The notes beneath the pieces are model-generated. The model saw nothing but the letters and a program-made list of their open reading frames with translations. It made no database searches and was not told the origin of the DNA. From assembly GCA_002049455.2 (NCBI GenBank), contig KV918769.1:372001-436000 (forward strand): a stretch of 64,000 bases of DNA, in the 5' to 3' direction. The position numbers were made by a program, and so were the translations under genes. This DNA comes from Porphyra umbilicalis. Taxonomy: Eukaryota; Rhodophyta; Bangiophyceae; Bangiales; Bangiaceae. The first letter of the stretch is position 1; each line of letters begins with the position of its first letter. Below are positions 32,156-45,205 of this stretch, one piece after another.

Positions 32156-32805
32156 TGTAGTACCACAATCTAGGGGGTTACCTCAGAAGGAGGGAAGTAA
32201 CGGCCGTCTCAGCCGCTCGCGCGACACCCGCTATGGGACTCGAGGTCCGGGAAGTCGGGCCGATCGAAATGCCAAGACATCGAGACACGGTTTACTTGCC
32301 GGCGACGACGGTGCCTCCCACCGTCGTCGCCCTTCGTCCTAAAAGGGCGGAAACCGTCGCCCGGGCCCAATTTCCCCAATTGGGAATTGACCCGGGCCGT
32401 CACCAACCAATGCAGATAATTCCCTCCATGCATGTCAAGTCCCCCGAGGCGATCATTACAACCGAGGGGGAGAAACCGTCCAGCGCGCAACGCGCTGCAC
32501 CCGCCGCGTGGCGCCCGGTCGGCTGTCGCCTGCCGCGCCCTCTCGGGCGCGCCAGCGCCCGCTCGGGCGCGCCAACCCGGCCTCCCGCGGGGCCCGCGTG
32601 CCGGGCGCGGCGGATCGGGTGCGCTCCCTCAAGTGGCCCGAGCCGGGCAGCGGGGCCGCCCCCTCGCCCCGCCATCCCGCGTCGCCAACCCGTCGGCCAC
32701 CACCGCCGCTGGCGTCGCCACCACGCGTCGGGGACCGACGTCCCCCGCCGTCGCCGACGTCCCCGCGGTGGCCCCCTGGCGCAAAGGGGGCCCCGTAGTA
32801 CTACA
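32156..32805 (-). repeat. Chromovirus 5' LTR (right, 650 bp)
   Basis: TGTAGTAC...GTACTACA with perfect 8-bp inverted ends. About 8 differences from the left LTR over 650 bp. It should carry the promoter for the minus-strand gag-pol transcript. The primer-binding site should lie just inside (below 32156), where the minus strand reads CTGGACGCGCCGTCGG; I could not match it to a tRNA. Confidence 0.94.
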
Positions 32806-32810
32806 GGTGG
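32806..32810. repeat. Target-site duplication GGTGG, right copy
   Basis: Directly follows the right LTR and matches 15322-15326. Confidence 0.93.
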
Positions 32811-35800
32811 CCATAGAAATATGTGGCCATACAAGTCCACACACCGGGTAGTGCGTGCGTCCACGACGCGACCAGCGGGTTTGGTGGGTGCAATCTAATT
32901 TCGGGGGTCCCTTCAACATTTCTGCCTCTCAACCGGGCCACGTGCACTGGCCATTTGTGCGTGTATTTCGGTGGCCATAGAGGTATGTGGCCATAGAAGT
33001 CCACACACCGGGTAGTGCGTGCGTCCGCGACGCGATCAGCGCGTTGTCTGGGTGCAAAACAATGTCGGCGGTCCCCGCAACATTTCTGCATCCCAACCAT
33101 GCCGCGTGCACTTGGCATTCGTGCGCGTATTTGGGTGGCCATATAAGTTTGAGGCCATAGAAGTCCACACACCGGGTAGTGCGTGCGTCCACGACGCGAC
33201 CAGCATGTGAGGTTGGTGCAAACCAATGACGGGGGTCCCCCCAGCATTTCTGCGTCCCAACCGGGCCGCGTGCACTTGCCATTCGTGCGCGTACTTGGGT
33301 GGCCTCAGAGGTATGTGGCCATAGAAGTCCACACACCGGGTAGTGCGTGCGTCCACGACATGACCAGTGCGTGTGGTGGGTGCGAACCAATGTCGTGGGT
33401 CCCACCAGCATTTCTGCATCCCAACCGGGCCGCGTGCACTGGCCATTCGGGCGCGTACTTCGGTGGCCATAGAATTATGTGGCCATAGAAGTCCACACAC
33501 CGGGTAGTGCGTGCGGCCACGACGCGACCAGCAGGTGTGGTGGGTGAAAACCAATGTTTGAGGTCCCCTCCACGTTTCTGCATCCCAACCAGGCCGCTTA
33601 CACTGGCCATTCGTGCGCGTACTTGGGTGGCCATAAAAGTAAGTGGCCATGGAAGTCCACACACCGGGTAGTGCGTGCGTCCGCGACGCGATCAGCGCAT
33701 TGTATGGGTGCATAACAATGTCGGCGGTCCCCGCAACATTTCTGCCTCCCAACCATGCCGCGTGCACTTGGCATTCGTGCGCGTAATTGGGTGGCCATAT
33801 AAGTTTGAGGCCATAGAAGTCCACACACCGGGTAGTGCGTGCGTCCACGGCGCGAGCAGCATGCGAGGTGGGTGCAAACCAATGTAGGGGGTCCTTCCAA
33901 CATTTCTGCATCGCAACCGGGCCGCGTGCACTTGCCATTCGTGCGCGTACTCGGGTGGCCATAGAAGCATGTGGCCAACGAAGTCCACACACCAGGTAGT
34001 GCGTGCGTCCACGACGCGACCAGTGCGTGTGGTGGGTGCAAACCAATGTCGGGGGTCCCCCTAACATTGCTGCATCCCATCTGGGCCGCGTGCACTGCCA
34101 TTTGTGCGCGTGCTTGTGTGGCCATAGGAGTGTGTGGCCATAGAGGTGCACACACCGGGTAGTGCGTGCGTCCACGACGCGACCAGCGGGTGTGGTTGGT
34201 GCAAACCAATGTCGTGGGTCCCACCAGCATTTCTGCATGTCAACCGGGCCGCGTGCACTGGCCATTCGTGCGCGTACTTGGGTGGCCATAGAAATATGTG
34301 GCCATAGAAGTCCACACACCGGGTAGTGCGTGCGTCCACGACGCGACCAGCAGGTGTGGTGGGTGCAAACCAATGTCGGGGGTCCCCACGACATCTCTGC
34401 ATCCCAACCGGGCCGCGTGCACTGGCCATTCGTGCGCGTACTTGGGTGGCCATAAAAATATGTGGCCATACAAGTCCACACACCGGGTAGAGCGTGCGTC
34501 CACGACGCGACCAGCAGGTGTGGTAGGTGCAACCTAATATCGGGGGTGCCCTCAACATTTCTGCCTCCCAACCGGGCCGCGTGCACTGGCCATTCGTGCG
34601 TGTACTTCAGTGGCCATAGAAGTATGTGGCCATAGAAGTCCACACACCGGGTAGTGCGTGCGTCCACGACGCGACCAGCAGGTGTGGTGGGGGCAAACCA
34701 ATGTCGGGGGTCCCGCCGACATTTCTGCATCCCAACCGGGCCACGTGCACTGGCCATTCGTGCGCGTACTTGGGTGGCCATAGAAGTATTAGACCATAGA
34801 AGTCCACACACCGGGTAGTGCGTGCGTCCACGACGCGACCAGCAGGTGTGGTGGGTGCAACCTAATTTCGGGGGTCCCCTCAACATTTCTGCCTCCCAAC
34901 CGGGCTGCGTGCACTGGCCATTCGTGCGTGTAATTCGGTGGCCATAGAAGTATGTGGCCATAGGAGTCCACACACCGGGTAGTGCGTGCGTCCACGACGC
35001 GACCATCGCGTGAGGTGGGTGCAAATCAATGTCCGGGGTCCCTTCAGCATTTCTGCATCGCAACCGGGCCACGTGCACTGGCCATTCGTGCGTGTACTTG
35101 GGTGGCCATAGAAGTATGTGACCATAGAAGTCCACACACCGGGTGGTGCGTGCGTCCGCGACGCGATCAGAGCGTGTGGCGGGTGCAAACCAATGTCGGT
35201 GATCCCTTCAACATTTCTGCATCCCAACCGGGCCGCGTGCACTGGCCATTCGTGCGCGTACCTGGGTGGCCATAGAAGTATGTGGCCATAGAAGTCCACA
35301 CACCGGGTAGTGCGTGCGTCCACGACGCGACCAGCAGGTGTGGTGGGAGAAATCTAACTTTGAGGGTCCCTTCAACATTTCTGCCTTTCAACCGGGCCGC
35401 TTGCACTGACCATTCGTGCGCGTACTTGGGTGGCCATAGAAGTATGTGACCATAGAAGTCCACACACCGGGTAGTGCGTGCGTCCGCGACGCGATCAGAG
35501 CGTGTGGTGGGTGCAAACCAAGGTCAGCAGTCCCCGCAACACTTCTGCATCCCAACCGGCCCGCGTGCACTGGCCATTCGTGCGCGTACTTGGGTGGCCA
35601 TAGAAGTATGTGACCATAGAAGTCCACACACCGGGTAGTGCGTGCGTCCGCGACGCGATCAGAGCGTGTGGTGGGTGCAAACCAAGGTCAGCGGTCCCAG
35701 CAACACTTCTGCATCCCAACCGGGCCGCGTGCACTGGCCATTCGTGCGCGTACTTGGGTGGCCATAGAAGTATGTGGCCATAGAAGTTCACACATCGGGT

Positions 35801-38800
35801 AGTGTGTGCGTCCACGACGCGACCAGCGGGTGTGGAAGGCGCAAACCAATGTCTGGGGTCCCCCCAACATTTCTGCATCACAACCGGGCTGCGCGCACTG
35901 GCTGTTCGTGCGCGTACTTGGGTGGCCATCGAAATATGTGGCCATAGAAGTCCACACACCGGGTAGTGCGTGCGTTCGAGACGCAACCAGCGGGTGTGGT
36001 GGGTGCAACTTAATGTCGGTGATCCCCGCACCTCTTCTGCATCCCAACCGGGCCGCGTGCACTGGCCATTCGTGCGCGTACTTGGGTGGCCATAGAAGTA
36101 TGTGGCCATAGAAGTCCACACACCGGGTAGTGCGTGCGTCCACGACGCAAGCAGCGGGTGTGGTGGGTGCAAACCAATGTCGGTGATCCCTTCAACATTT
36201 CTGCATCCCAACCGGGCCGCGTGCACTGGCCATTCGTGCGCGTACTTGGGTGGCCATAGAGGTATGTGGCCATAGAAGTCCACACACCGGGTAGTGCGTT
36301 TGTCCACGACGCGACCAGCGGGTGTGGTGGGTGCAACTTAATGTCGGTGATCCCCGCAACACTTCTGAATCCCAACCGGGCCGCGTGCACCGGCCATTCG
36401 TGCGCGTACTTGGGTGGCCATAGAAGTATGTGGCCATAGAAGTCCACACACCGGGTAGTGCGTGCGTCCACGACGCGACAAGCGGGTGTGGTGGGTGCAA
36501 ACCAATGGCGGGGGTCCCCCCAACATTTCTGCATCCCAACCGGGCCGCGCGCACTGGCCATTCGTGCGCGTACTTGAGTGGCCATACAAATATGTGGCCA
36601 TAGAAGTCCACACACCGGGTAGTGCGTGCGTTCACGACGCGACCAGCGGGTGTGGTTGGTGCAAACCAATGTCGAGGGTCCTCCCAACATTTGTGCATCA
36701 CAACCGGGCCGCGCGCACTGGCCATTCGTGCGCGTACTTGGGTGGCCATAGAAATATGTGGCCATAGAAGTCCACCCACCGGGTAGTGCGTGCGTTCGAG
36801 ACGCGACCAGCGGGTGAGGTGGGTGCAAACCAATTTCGGGGGTCCCCTCAACACTTCTGCATCCCAACCGGGCCACGTGCACTGGCCATTCGTGCGCGTA
36901 CTTGGGTGGCCATAGAAGTATCTGGCCATAGAAGTCCACACACCGGGTAGTGCGTGCGTCCACGTCGCGACCAGCGCGTGAGGTGGGTGCAAACCAATGT
37001 CCGGGGTCCCCCCCACAATTCTGCATCCCAGTCGGGCCGCGTGCACCGGCCATTCGTGCGCGTACTTGGGTGGCCATAGAAGTATGTGGCCATAGAAGTC
37101 CACACACCGGGTAGTGCGTGCGTCCACGACGCGACCAGCGGGTGTGGTGGGTGCAAACCAATGTCGGGGGTCCCCCCAACATTTGTGCATCACAACCAGG
37201 CCGCATACACTGGCCATTCGTGCGCGGTCTTGGGTGGCCATAGAAGTATGTGGCCATAGAGGTCCACACACCGGGTAGTGCGTGCGTCCACGACGCGACC
37301 AGCGGGTGTGGTGGGTGCAAACCAATGTCGGTGATCCGCGCAACACTTCTGCATTCCAACCGGGCCGCGTGCACTGGCCATTCGTGCGCGTACTTGGGTG
37401 GCCATAGAAGTATCTGGCCATAGAAGTCCACACACCGGGTAGTGCGTGCGTCCACGACGCAAGCAGCGGGTGTGGTGGGTGCAAACCAATGTCAGTGGTC
37501 CCCCCAACATTTCTGCATCCCAATTGGGTCGCGTGCACTGGCCATTCGTGCGCGTACTTGGCTGGCCATAAATATATGTGGCCATAGAAGTCCACACACC
37601 GGGTAGTGCGTGCGTCCACGACGCGACCAGCGGGTGTGGTGGGGGCGAACCAATGTCAGGGGTCCCCCAAATACTTCCGCATCCCAACCAGGCCGCGTGC
37701 ACTGGCCATTCGTGCGCGTACTTGGGTGGCCATAGAAGTATGTGGCCATAGAAGTCCACACACCGGGTAGTGCGTGCGTCCACGACGCGACCAGCGGGTG
37801 TGGTGGGTGCAAACCAATGTCGAGGGTCCCCCCACCATTTCTGCATTCCAACCGGGCCGCGTGCACTGGCCATTCGTGCGCGTACTTGGGTGGCCATAGA
37901 AGTATCTGGCCAAAGAAGTCCACACACCGGGTAGTGCGTGCGTCCACGACGCGACCAGCGGGTGTGCTGGGTGCAAACCAATGTCAGTGGTCCCCCCAAC
38001 ATTTCTGCTTCCCAGTCGGGCCGCGTGCACCGGCCATTCGTGCGCGTACTTGGGCGGCCATAGAAGTATCTGGCCATAGAAGTCCACACACCGGGTAGTG
38101 CGTGCGTCCACGACGCGACCAGCGGGCGTGCTGGGTGCAAACCAATGTCCGGGGTCCCCGCAACATTTCTGCATCCCAACCAGGCCGCGTACACTGGCCA
38201 TTCGTGCGCGTACTTGGGTTGCGATCGAAGTATGTGGCCATAGAAGTCCACACACCGGGTAGTGCGTGCGTCCAAGACGCGACCACCGGGTGTGCTGGGT
38301 GCAAAGCAATGTCGGGGGTCCCCCCAACACTTCTGCATTCCAACCAGGCCGCGTACACGGGTCATTCGTGCGCGTACTTGGGTGGCCATAGAAGTATGTG
38401 GCCATAGAAGTCCACACACCGGGTAGTGCGTGCGTCCACGACGCGACCAGCGGGTGTGGTCGGTGCAACTTAATGTCGGTGATCTCCGCAACACTTCTGC
38501 ATCCCAACCGGGCCGCGTGCACTTGCCATTCGTGCGCGTACTTGGGTGGCCATAGAAGTATGTGGCCATAGAAGTCCACACACCGGGCAGTGCGTGCGTC
38601 CACAACGCAAGCGACGGGTGTGGGGGGTGCAAACCAATGTCGGTGATCCCCGCATCACTTCTGCATCCCAACCGGGCCGCGTGCACTGGCCATTCGTGCG
38701 CGTAGTTGGGTGGCCATAGAAGTATGTGGCCATAGAAGTCCACACACCGGGTAGTGCGTGCGTCCACGACGCGACCAGCGGGTGTGATGGGTGCAACGTA

Positions 38801-41800
38801 ATGTCGGTGATCTCCGCAACACTTCCGCATTGCAACCGGGCCGCGTGCACTGGCCATTCGTGCGCGTACTTGCGTGGCCATAGAACTATGTGGCCATAGA
38901 AGTCCACACACCGGGTAGTGCGTGCGTCCACGACGCGACCAGCGGGTGTGGTGGGTGCAAACCAATGTCTCGGGTCCCCCCAACATTTCTGCATCCCAAT
39001 CGGGCCTTGTGCACTGGCCATTCGTGCGCGTACTTGATTGGCCATAGAAGTATCTGGCCATAGAAGTCCACACACCGGGTAGTGCGTGCGTCCACGACGC
39101 AAGCAGCGGGTGTGGTGGGTGCAAACCAATGTCAGCGGTCCCCTCAACACTTCTGCATCCCAACCGGGCCGCGTGCACTTGCCATTCGTGCGCGAACTCG
39201 GGTGGCCATAGAAGTATGTGGCCATAGAAGTCCACACACCGGGTAGTGCGTGCGTCCACGACGCGACCAGCGGGTGTGCTGGGTGCAAACCAATGTCGGG
39301 GGTCCCCCCAACATTTCTGCATCCCAACCAGGCCGCGTACACTGGCCATTCTTGCGCGTACTTAGGTGGCCATAGAAGTATGCGGCCATAGAAGTCCACA
39401 CACCGGGTAGTGCGTGCGTCCACGACGCGACCAGCGGGTGTGGTGGGTGCAACGTCATGTCAGTGATCTCCGCAACACTTCCGCATCCCAACCGGGCCGC
39501 GTGCACTGGCCATTCGTGCGCGTACTTGCGTGGCCATAGAAGTATGTGGCCATAGAAGTCCACACACCGGGGAGTGCGTGCGTCCACGACGCGATCAGCG
39601 CGTGCGGTGGGTGCAAACGAACATCCGGGGTCCCCTTAACAATTTTGCATCCCAACCGGGCCGCGTGCACTTGCCATTCGTGCGCGTACTTGGGTGGCCA
39701 TAGCAATATGTTGTCATAGAAGTCCACACACCGTGAAGTGCGTGCGTCCACGACGCGACCAGGGGTGTGGTGGGTGCAATTTAATGTCGGTGATCCCCGC
39801 AACACTTCTGCATCCCAACCGGGCCGCGTGCACTGGCCATTCGTGCGCGTACTTGGGTGGCCATAGAAGTATGTGGCCATAGAAGTCCACACACCAGGTA
39901 GTGCGTGCGTCCACGACGCGACCAGCGGGTGTGGTGGGTGCAAACTAATGTCAGCGGTTCCCTCAACACTTCTGCATCCCAACCGGGCCGCGTGCACTGG
40001 CCATTCGTGCACGTACTTGGGTGGCCATAGAAGTATGTGGCCACAGAAGTCCACACACCGGGTCGTGCGTGCGTCCACGACGCGACCAGCGGGTGTGGTG
40101 GGTGCAAACCAATGTCGAGGGTCCCCCCACATTTCTGCATCTCAACCGGGCCGCGTGCACTGGCCATTCGTGCGCGTACTTGCGTGGCCATAGAAGTATG
40201 TGGCCACAGAAGTCCACACACCGAGTCGTGCGTGCGTCCACGACGAGACCAGCGGGTGTGGTAGGTGCAAACCCATATCGGGGGTCCCCCCAACATTTCT
40301 GCATCCCAACCGGGCCGCGTGCACTTGCCATTCGAGCGCGTACTTTGATGGCCATAGAATTATGTGGTCATTGAAGTCCACACACCGGGTAGTGCGTGCG
40401 TCCACGACGCGACCAGCGGGTGTGGTGGGTGCAAACCAATGTCAGCGGTCCCCTCAACACTTCTTCATCCCAACCGGGCCGCGTGCACCGGCCATTCGTG
40501 CGCGTACTTGGGGGGCCATAGAAGTATGTGGCCACAGAAGACCACACACCGGGTCGTGCGAGTGGCCACGACGCGACCAGCGCATTTGGAGGGTGCAAAC
40601 CAATGTCAAGGGTCCTTCCAACAGTTCTGCATCCGAACCGGGCCGCGTGCACTGGCCATTCGTGCGCGTACTTAGGTGGCCATAGAAGTATGAGGCCATA
40701 GAAGTCCACACACCGGGTAGTGCGGGCGTCCACGACGCGACCAGCGGGTGCGGTCGGAGCAAACCAGTATCCGGGGTCCCCTTAACGATTCTGCATCCGA
40801 ACCGGGCCGCGTGCACTGGCCATTCGTGCGCGTACTTGGGTGGCCATAGAAGTATGTGGCCACAGAAGTCCACACACCGGGTCGTGCGTCCGTCAACGAC
40901 GCGACCAGCGGGTGTGGTGGGTGCGAACCAATGTCGGGGGTCCACAAAATACTTCCGCATCCCAACCAGGCCGCGTGCACTGGCCATTCGTGCGCGTACT
41001 TGCGTGGCCATAGAAGTATGTGGCCATAGAAGTCCACACACCGGGTAGTGCGTGGGTCCACGTCGCGACCACCGGGTGTGCTGGGTGCGAAGCAGTGTCG
41101 GGGTTCCCCCCAATATTGTTGCATCCCGACCGGGCCGCGTGCACTGGCCATTCGTGCGCGTACTTGGGTGGCCATAGAAGTATGTGGCCATAGAAGTCCA
41201 CACACCGGGTAGTGCGTGCGTTCGAGACGCGACCAGCGGGTGAGGTGGGTGCAAACCAATGTCGAGGGTCCCCCCAACATTTCTGCATTCCAACCGGGCC
41301 GCGTGTACTGGCCACTCGCGCGCGTACTTGGGTGCCCATTGAAGATTGTGGCCATAGAAGTCCACACACCGGGTCGTGCGTGCGTCCACGACGCGACCAG
41401 CGCATTTGGTGGGTGCAAACCAATGTCGTGGGTCCCTCCAACACTTCTGAATCCGAACCGGGCCGCGTGCACTGGCCATTCGTGCGGGTACTTGGGTGGC
41501 CATAGAAGTATGTGGCCATAGAGGTGCACACACCGGGTAGTGCGTGCGTCCACGAAGCAACCAGCGGGTCTGGTGAGTGCAAAGCAATGTCGGGGGTCCC
41601 CCCAACATTTCTGCGTCCCAACCGGGCCGCGTGCACTGTCCATTCGTGCGCGTACGTTGGTGGCCATAGAATTATGTGGTCATAGAAGTCCACACACCGG
41701 GTAGTGCGTTCGTCCACGACGCGACCAGCGGGTGTGGTGGGTGCAACCTAATTTCGGGGGCACCCCGAACACTTCTGCATCCCAACCAAGCCGCGTGCAC

Positions 41801-43327
41801 TTGGCATTCGTGCGCGTACTTGGGTGGCCATAGAAGTATGTGGCATTAAAAGTCCACACACCGGGTAGTGCGTGCGTCCACGACGCGACCAGCGGGTGTG
41901 GTGGGTGCGAACGTATGTCGGGGTTCCCCAAAACCCTTCCGCATCCCAACCAGGCCGCGTGCACTTGGCATTCGTGCGCGTACTTGGGTGGCCATAGAAG
42001 TATGTGGCCATGGAAGTTCACACACCGGGAAACGCGTGCGTCCACGACGCGACCAGCGCGTGAGGTGGGTGCGAACCAATGTCCGGGGTCCCCCTAACGT
42101 TTCTGCATCCCAACCGGTCCGCGTGCACTGGCCATTCGTGCGCGTACTTGGGTGGCCATAGAAGTATGTGGCCATAGAAGTCCACACACCGGGTAGTGCG
42201 TGCGTCCACGACGCGAACAGCGCGTGCGGTGGGTGCAAACCAATGTCGGGGGTCCCCCCAACACTTCTGCATCCCAACAGGGCCGCGTGCACTGGCCATT
42301 CGTGCGCGTATTTGGGTAACCATAGAAGTATGTGGCCATAGAGGTCCACACACCGGGTAGTGCGTGCGTCCACGACGCGATCAGCGCGTTTGGTGGGTGC
42401 GAACCAATGTCGGGGGTCCCCCCTACATTACTGCATCCCATCCGGGCCGCGTGCACTGGCCATGCGTGCGCGTACTTGGGTGGCCATAGAAGTATGAGGC
42501 CATAGAAGTCCACACACCGGGTAGTGCGTGCGTCCACGACGCGACCAGCGGGTGCGGTCGGAGCAAACCAATATCCGGGGTCCCCTTAACGATTCTGCAT
42601 CCGAACCGGGCCGCGTGCACTGGCCATTCGTGCGCGTACTTGGGTGGCCATAGAAGTATGTGGCCACAGAAGTCCACACACCGGGTCGTGCGTGCGTCCA
42701 CGACGCGACCAGCGGGTGTGGTGGGTGCGAACCAATGTCGGGGGTCCCCCCAACATTTCTGCATCCCAACAGAGCCGCGTGCAGTTGCCACATGTGCGCG
42801 TTGTTGGGTGGCCATAGAAGTACATGGCCTTAGAGGTCCACACACCGCGTAGTGCGTGCGTCCACGACGCGACCAGCGGGTGTGGTGGGTGCAAACCAAT
42901 GTTGGGGGTCCCCTCAACCTTTTTTCGTCCCATCCGGGCCGCGTGCACTGGCCATTCGTGCGCGTACTTGGGTGGCCATAGATGTATGTGGCCATCGAAG
43001 TCCACGCACCGGGTAGTGCGTGCGTTCACGACGCGACCAGCGCGTGCGGTGGGTGCAAACCAATGTCGGGGGTCCCCCCAACACTTCTGCATCCCAACCG
43101 GGCCGCGTGCACTGGCCATTCGTGCGTGTTCTTGGGTGGCCATATAAGAATGTGGCCATAGAAGTCCACACACCGGGTAGTGCGTGCGTCCACGACGCGA
43201 CCAGCGGGTGTGGTAGGTGCAAACCAATGTCGGGGGTCCCCCCAACATCTCTGCATCCCAACCGGGCCGCGTGCACTGACCATTCGTGCCCGTACTTGGG
43301 TGGCCATAGTTGTATGTGGCCATAGAC
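32806..43327. repeat. 164-bp satellite array, right part (about 64 monomers)
   Basis: Same monomer, orientation and phase as 10551-15326. It starts with the right GGTGG target copy and ends at CCATAGACTCACTCC, where unrelated sequence begins. Monomers differ mainly in the segment after GGTGCAAACCAATGTC and in GTCC-C-run lengths. The minus strand is nearly free of stop codons in all three frames, giving spurious open frames up to 719 codons. Confidence 0.97.
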
Positions 43328-43680
43328 TCACTCCGACGGCAACGGCAGCGGCCGTGCCCTGTACGGGGGGGGGGTGGAGGATCATGGCAGCTTGAGCCCG
43401 TACCTGATCGCGTTGACGACCCAAGGGGAGGACCCGGACGCGACCCAGTGCGGGAGCGCCCGCCGCAGGGACACGTGCGGCGGGGTGGGCGGCGGCAACG
43501 GCCGGGGCGCACTGGGGGGCGCCCGTAGAAGCTGTGGGGGCCGTCGCCGCCGGCGGGCCTCAGGGGGGGCAGGCGGCAGGCCAGGCCCGAGAGCCCGCCG
43601 CCCCGTCCGGGGAGGGGAAGACCCCCGCGCGCGGACGGCCACGCGGGGGGGCGCCGCGGCGCCGCGAAGAGCCCAAGGGC

Positions 43681-45205
43681 TCAGGCTTGGGGCGAGGGAG
43701 GAGCCCCCGCACCGCGTCCACCGCCGCGGCCGCCACCCGGCTGGTGGCTCGGGCGCGGGGAGGCGGCGGTAGCCCCCCCTTTGGGCGCGGTCGGGTACGG
43801 TTGGCGCGGCGGCCGGCGGGGAGCGTTGCGTCCGCCTCCCCCCCCGCCGCCCCCCTTTCCACCGCCCCGACCACTTCCCCCACCGCCACCTCCGCCGCCG
43901 CCGAAACTGCCACCACTGCCGGTGCCGCCATCTTCGGGGCCGCGCCCGCCGCCCGGCATAAAGTCGTCGACCTCGCGACTGCCTTGGCCGCGACTGCGGC
44001 CATGAAGCGCCGCTCGCGCCTCGTCGTGGGCGACCATGAAGGCACGATCGGCGGCGACCCGGGTGTGGTAGCGTGCGACCACGGGGGAGTCGCGCTCGCC
44101 CGCGCGGTTGCGGAAGACATTGGGTCAGAGGTTGTGGCTGTACGGGGACTTGTGGCGCATGAGGATGAGGACGTCGTAGGCAGCCGCGTTGATCGCAAAC
44201 AACTGATAGGCGGCCGTCCGCCACGTCGCGGCGCGGTAGGCAATGGCGGCGCGGGCGATCGAGCCGCGGCTGACGTCGCGCTTCAGCTCCCGCAAGCCGT
44301 CGTTGATGACGGACAGCCAACCGCAGTTCTTGTAGGCGAGGATTGCCCCACGGGTGGTGGCGCCGTGCTCTGGAGAGTTCTGAAGGAGCTCCGTGTCGTT
44401 GCGCACGGTGTAGGGCTCGGGGACGACGCTGTGGGGACCGCAGCGCGCAAAACCCGGCCAGTAGTAGCCCTTGATCTTGGGCCTGCGGCGGCAGACATCG
44501 TCGACCGACGCCCGCGAGAACTGGATCTCGATGGCGGGCCGGTGGGGGGGGACGCCCTCCCAGGCGTCATCGCTCCAGCCGTCGTCGAGGTCGTCGCCGG
44601 GGGGGGGGGGGGGGGACGGGGGTGCGAGGGGGGCACCGGCGGGACTGCATCATCGCCGCCGCCGCCCGCCCCGCCGGCCCCAGCCCCATTGTCAGGCGGG
44701 GAGCCGGCGGGCGGGCCGTCGCCGCCGCCACCGCCACCGCCAGGGGGCGGATCGTCGCCCGGGGGGGGTTGGTGCCGTTGGGCGGGGGAGGAGGCGGGGG
44801 GTCGGTAGCACCGCCGCCTCCGTCCGCCGCACCCGCGGCCGCGCCGGCTGCCGCCCGCTTGCGCCCCGCTGGCGTGTTTTGGGGCGTCCGAGACGCGGCG
44901 ATGCCTCCCGCGCGGGGCCGTGGGGGGGCAGTAGCCGTCGCCGAAGCCGTACGCTCCGGCGCGTCCCAGTCCGCCCACCGCACACGGCGGGCTAGCGAGC
45001 CCCCGGAAGCGAGAGGGGTAGGGACCGAGTCTGAGCCGTCCGAAGAGTCAGGCGGGTCCTTGTCCTCCTCCACCTCGTCCCGCGGGGCCGCCTCGGGCGC
45101 CCGCCGTGCCAACTCCTTACGCAACTCGTCTACCGTCGCGGCCGCGAGACCGCCGGTGCCACAAGTGAAACCAATCAGCGACCCACTGGCCCGCGAGGAC
45201 CCCAT
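43681..45205 (-). pseudogene. Broken Gly-rich gene of unknown function (Gag-like appearance)
   Basis: Not recognised. The likely start is the ATG at 45205 (MGSSRASGSLIGFTCGTGG, then a heptad-like TVDELRKELARRAPEAA and an acidic DEVEEDKDPPDSSDGSD stretch). After Pro/Gly-rich tracts the frame changes twice, each time at a homopolymer (near 44770 and 44600). The conserved-looking core then reads RASVDDVCRRRPKIKGYYWP, LAYKNCGWLSVINDGLRELK, YQLFAINAAAYDVLILMRHK. An in-frame TGA (44127-44125) is followed by NVFRNRAGERDSPVVARYHT and a Gly-rich tail (SGRGGGKGGGG). A helical core plus a Gly/Arg-rich basic tail resembles a retroelement Gag or nucleic-acid-binding protein, but that is a guess. Confidence 0.45.

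Larger units (their letters stand above)
15327..32805 (-). mobile_element. Ty3/gypsy chromovirus (about 10.3 kb without its nested insert)
   Basis: LTRs 15327-15976 and 32156-32805 bound the element. Order on the minus strand: 5' LTR (right), gag, CCHC nucleocapsid, protease, RT, RNase H, integrase, chromodomain, 3' LTR (left). The order RT-RNaseH-integrase and the C-terminal chromodomain identify a chromovirus. It carries a 7.14-kb copia nest (19025-26164) and an additional plus-strand ORF (15992-18577). The two LTRs differ at about 8 of 650 positions by eye, so insertion is fairly recent, yet the pol gene has two in-frame stops and an altered RT active site. The 5-bp target duplication is intact. 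Confidence 0.95.

Noticed and set aside
33036-39349. Open frames of 480-719 codons on the minus strand with CVDFYGHILLWPPKYAHEW-type repeats
   Set aside because: They are the 164-bp satellite read in three phases in turn; no start context, domain or frame preservation, and neighbouring frames are equally open.
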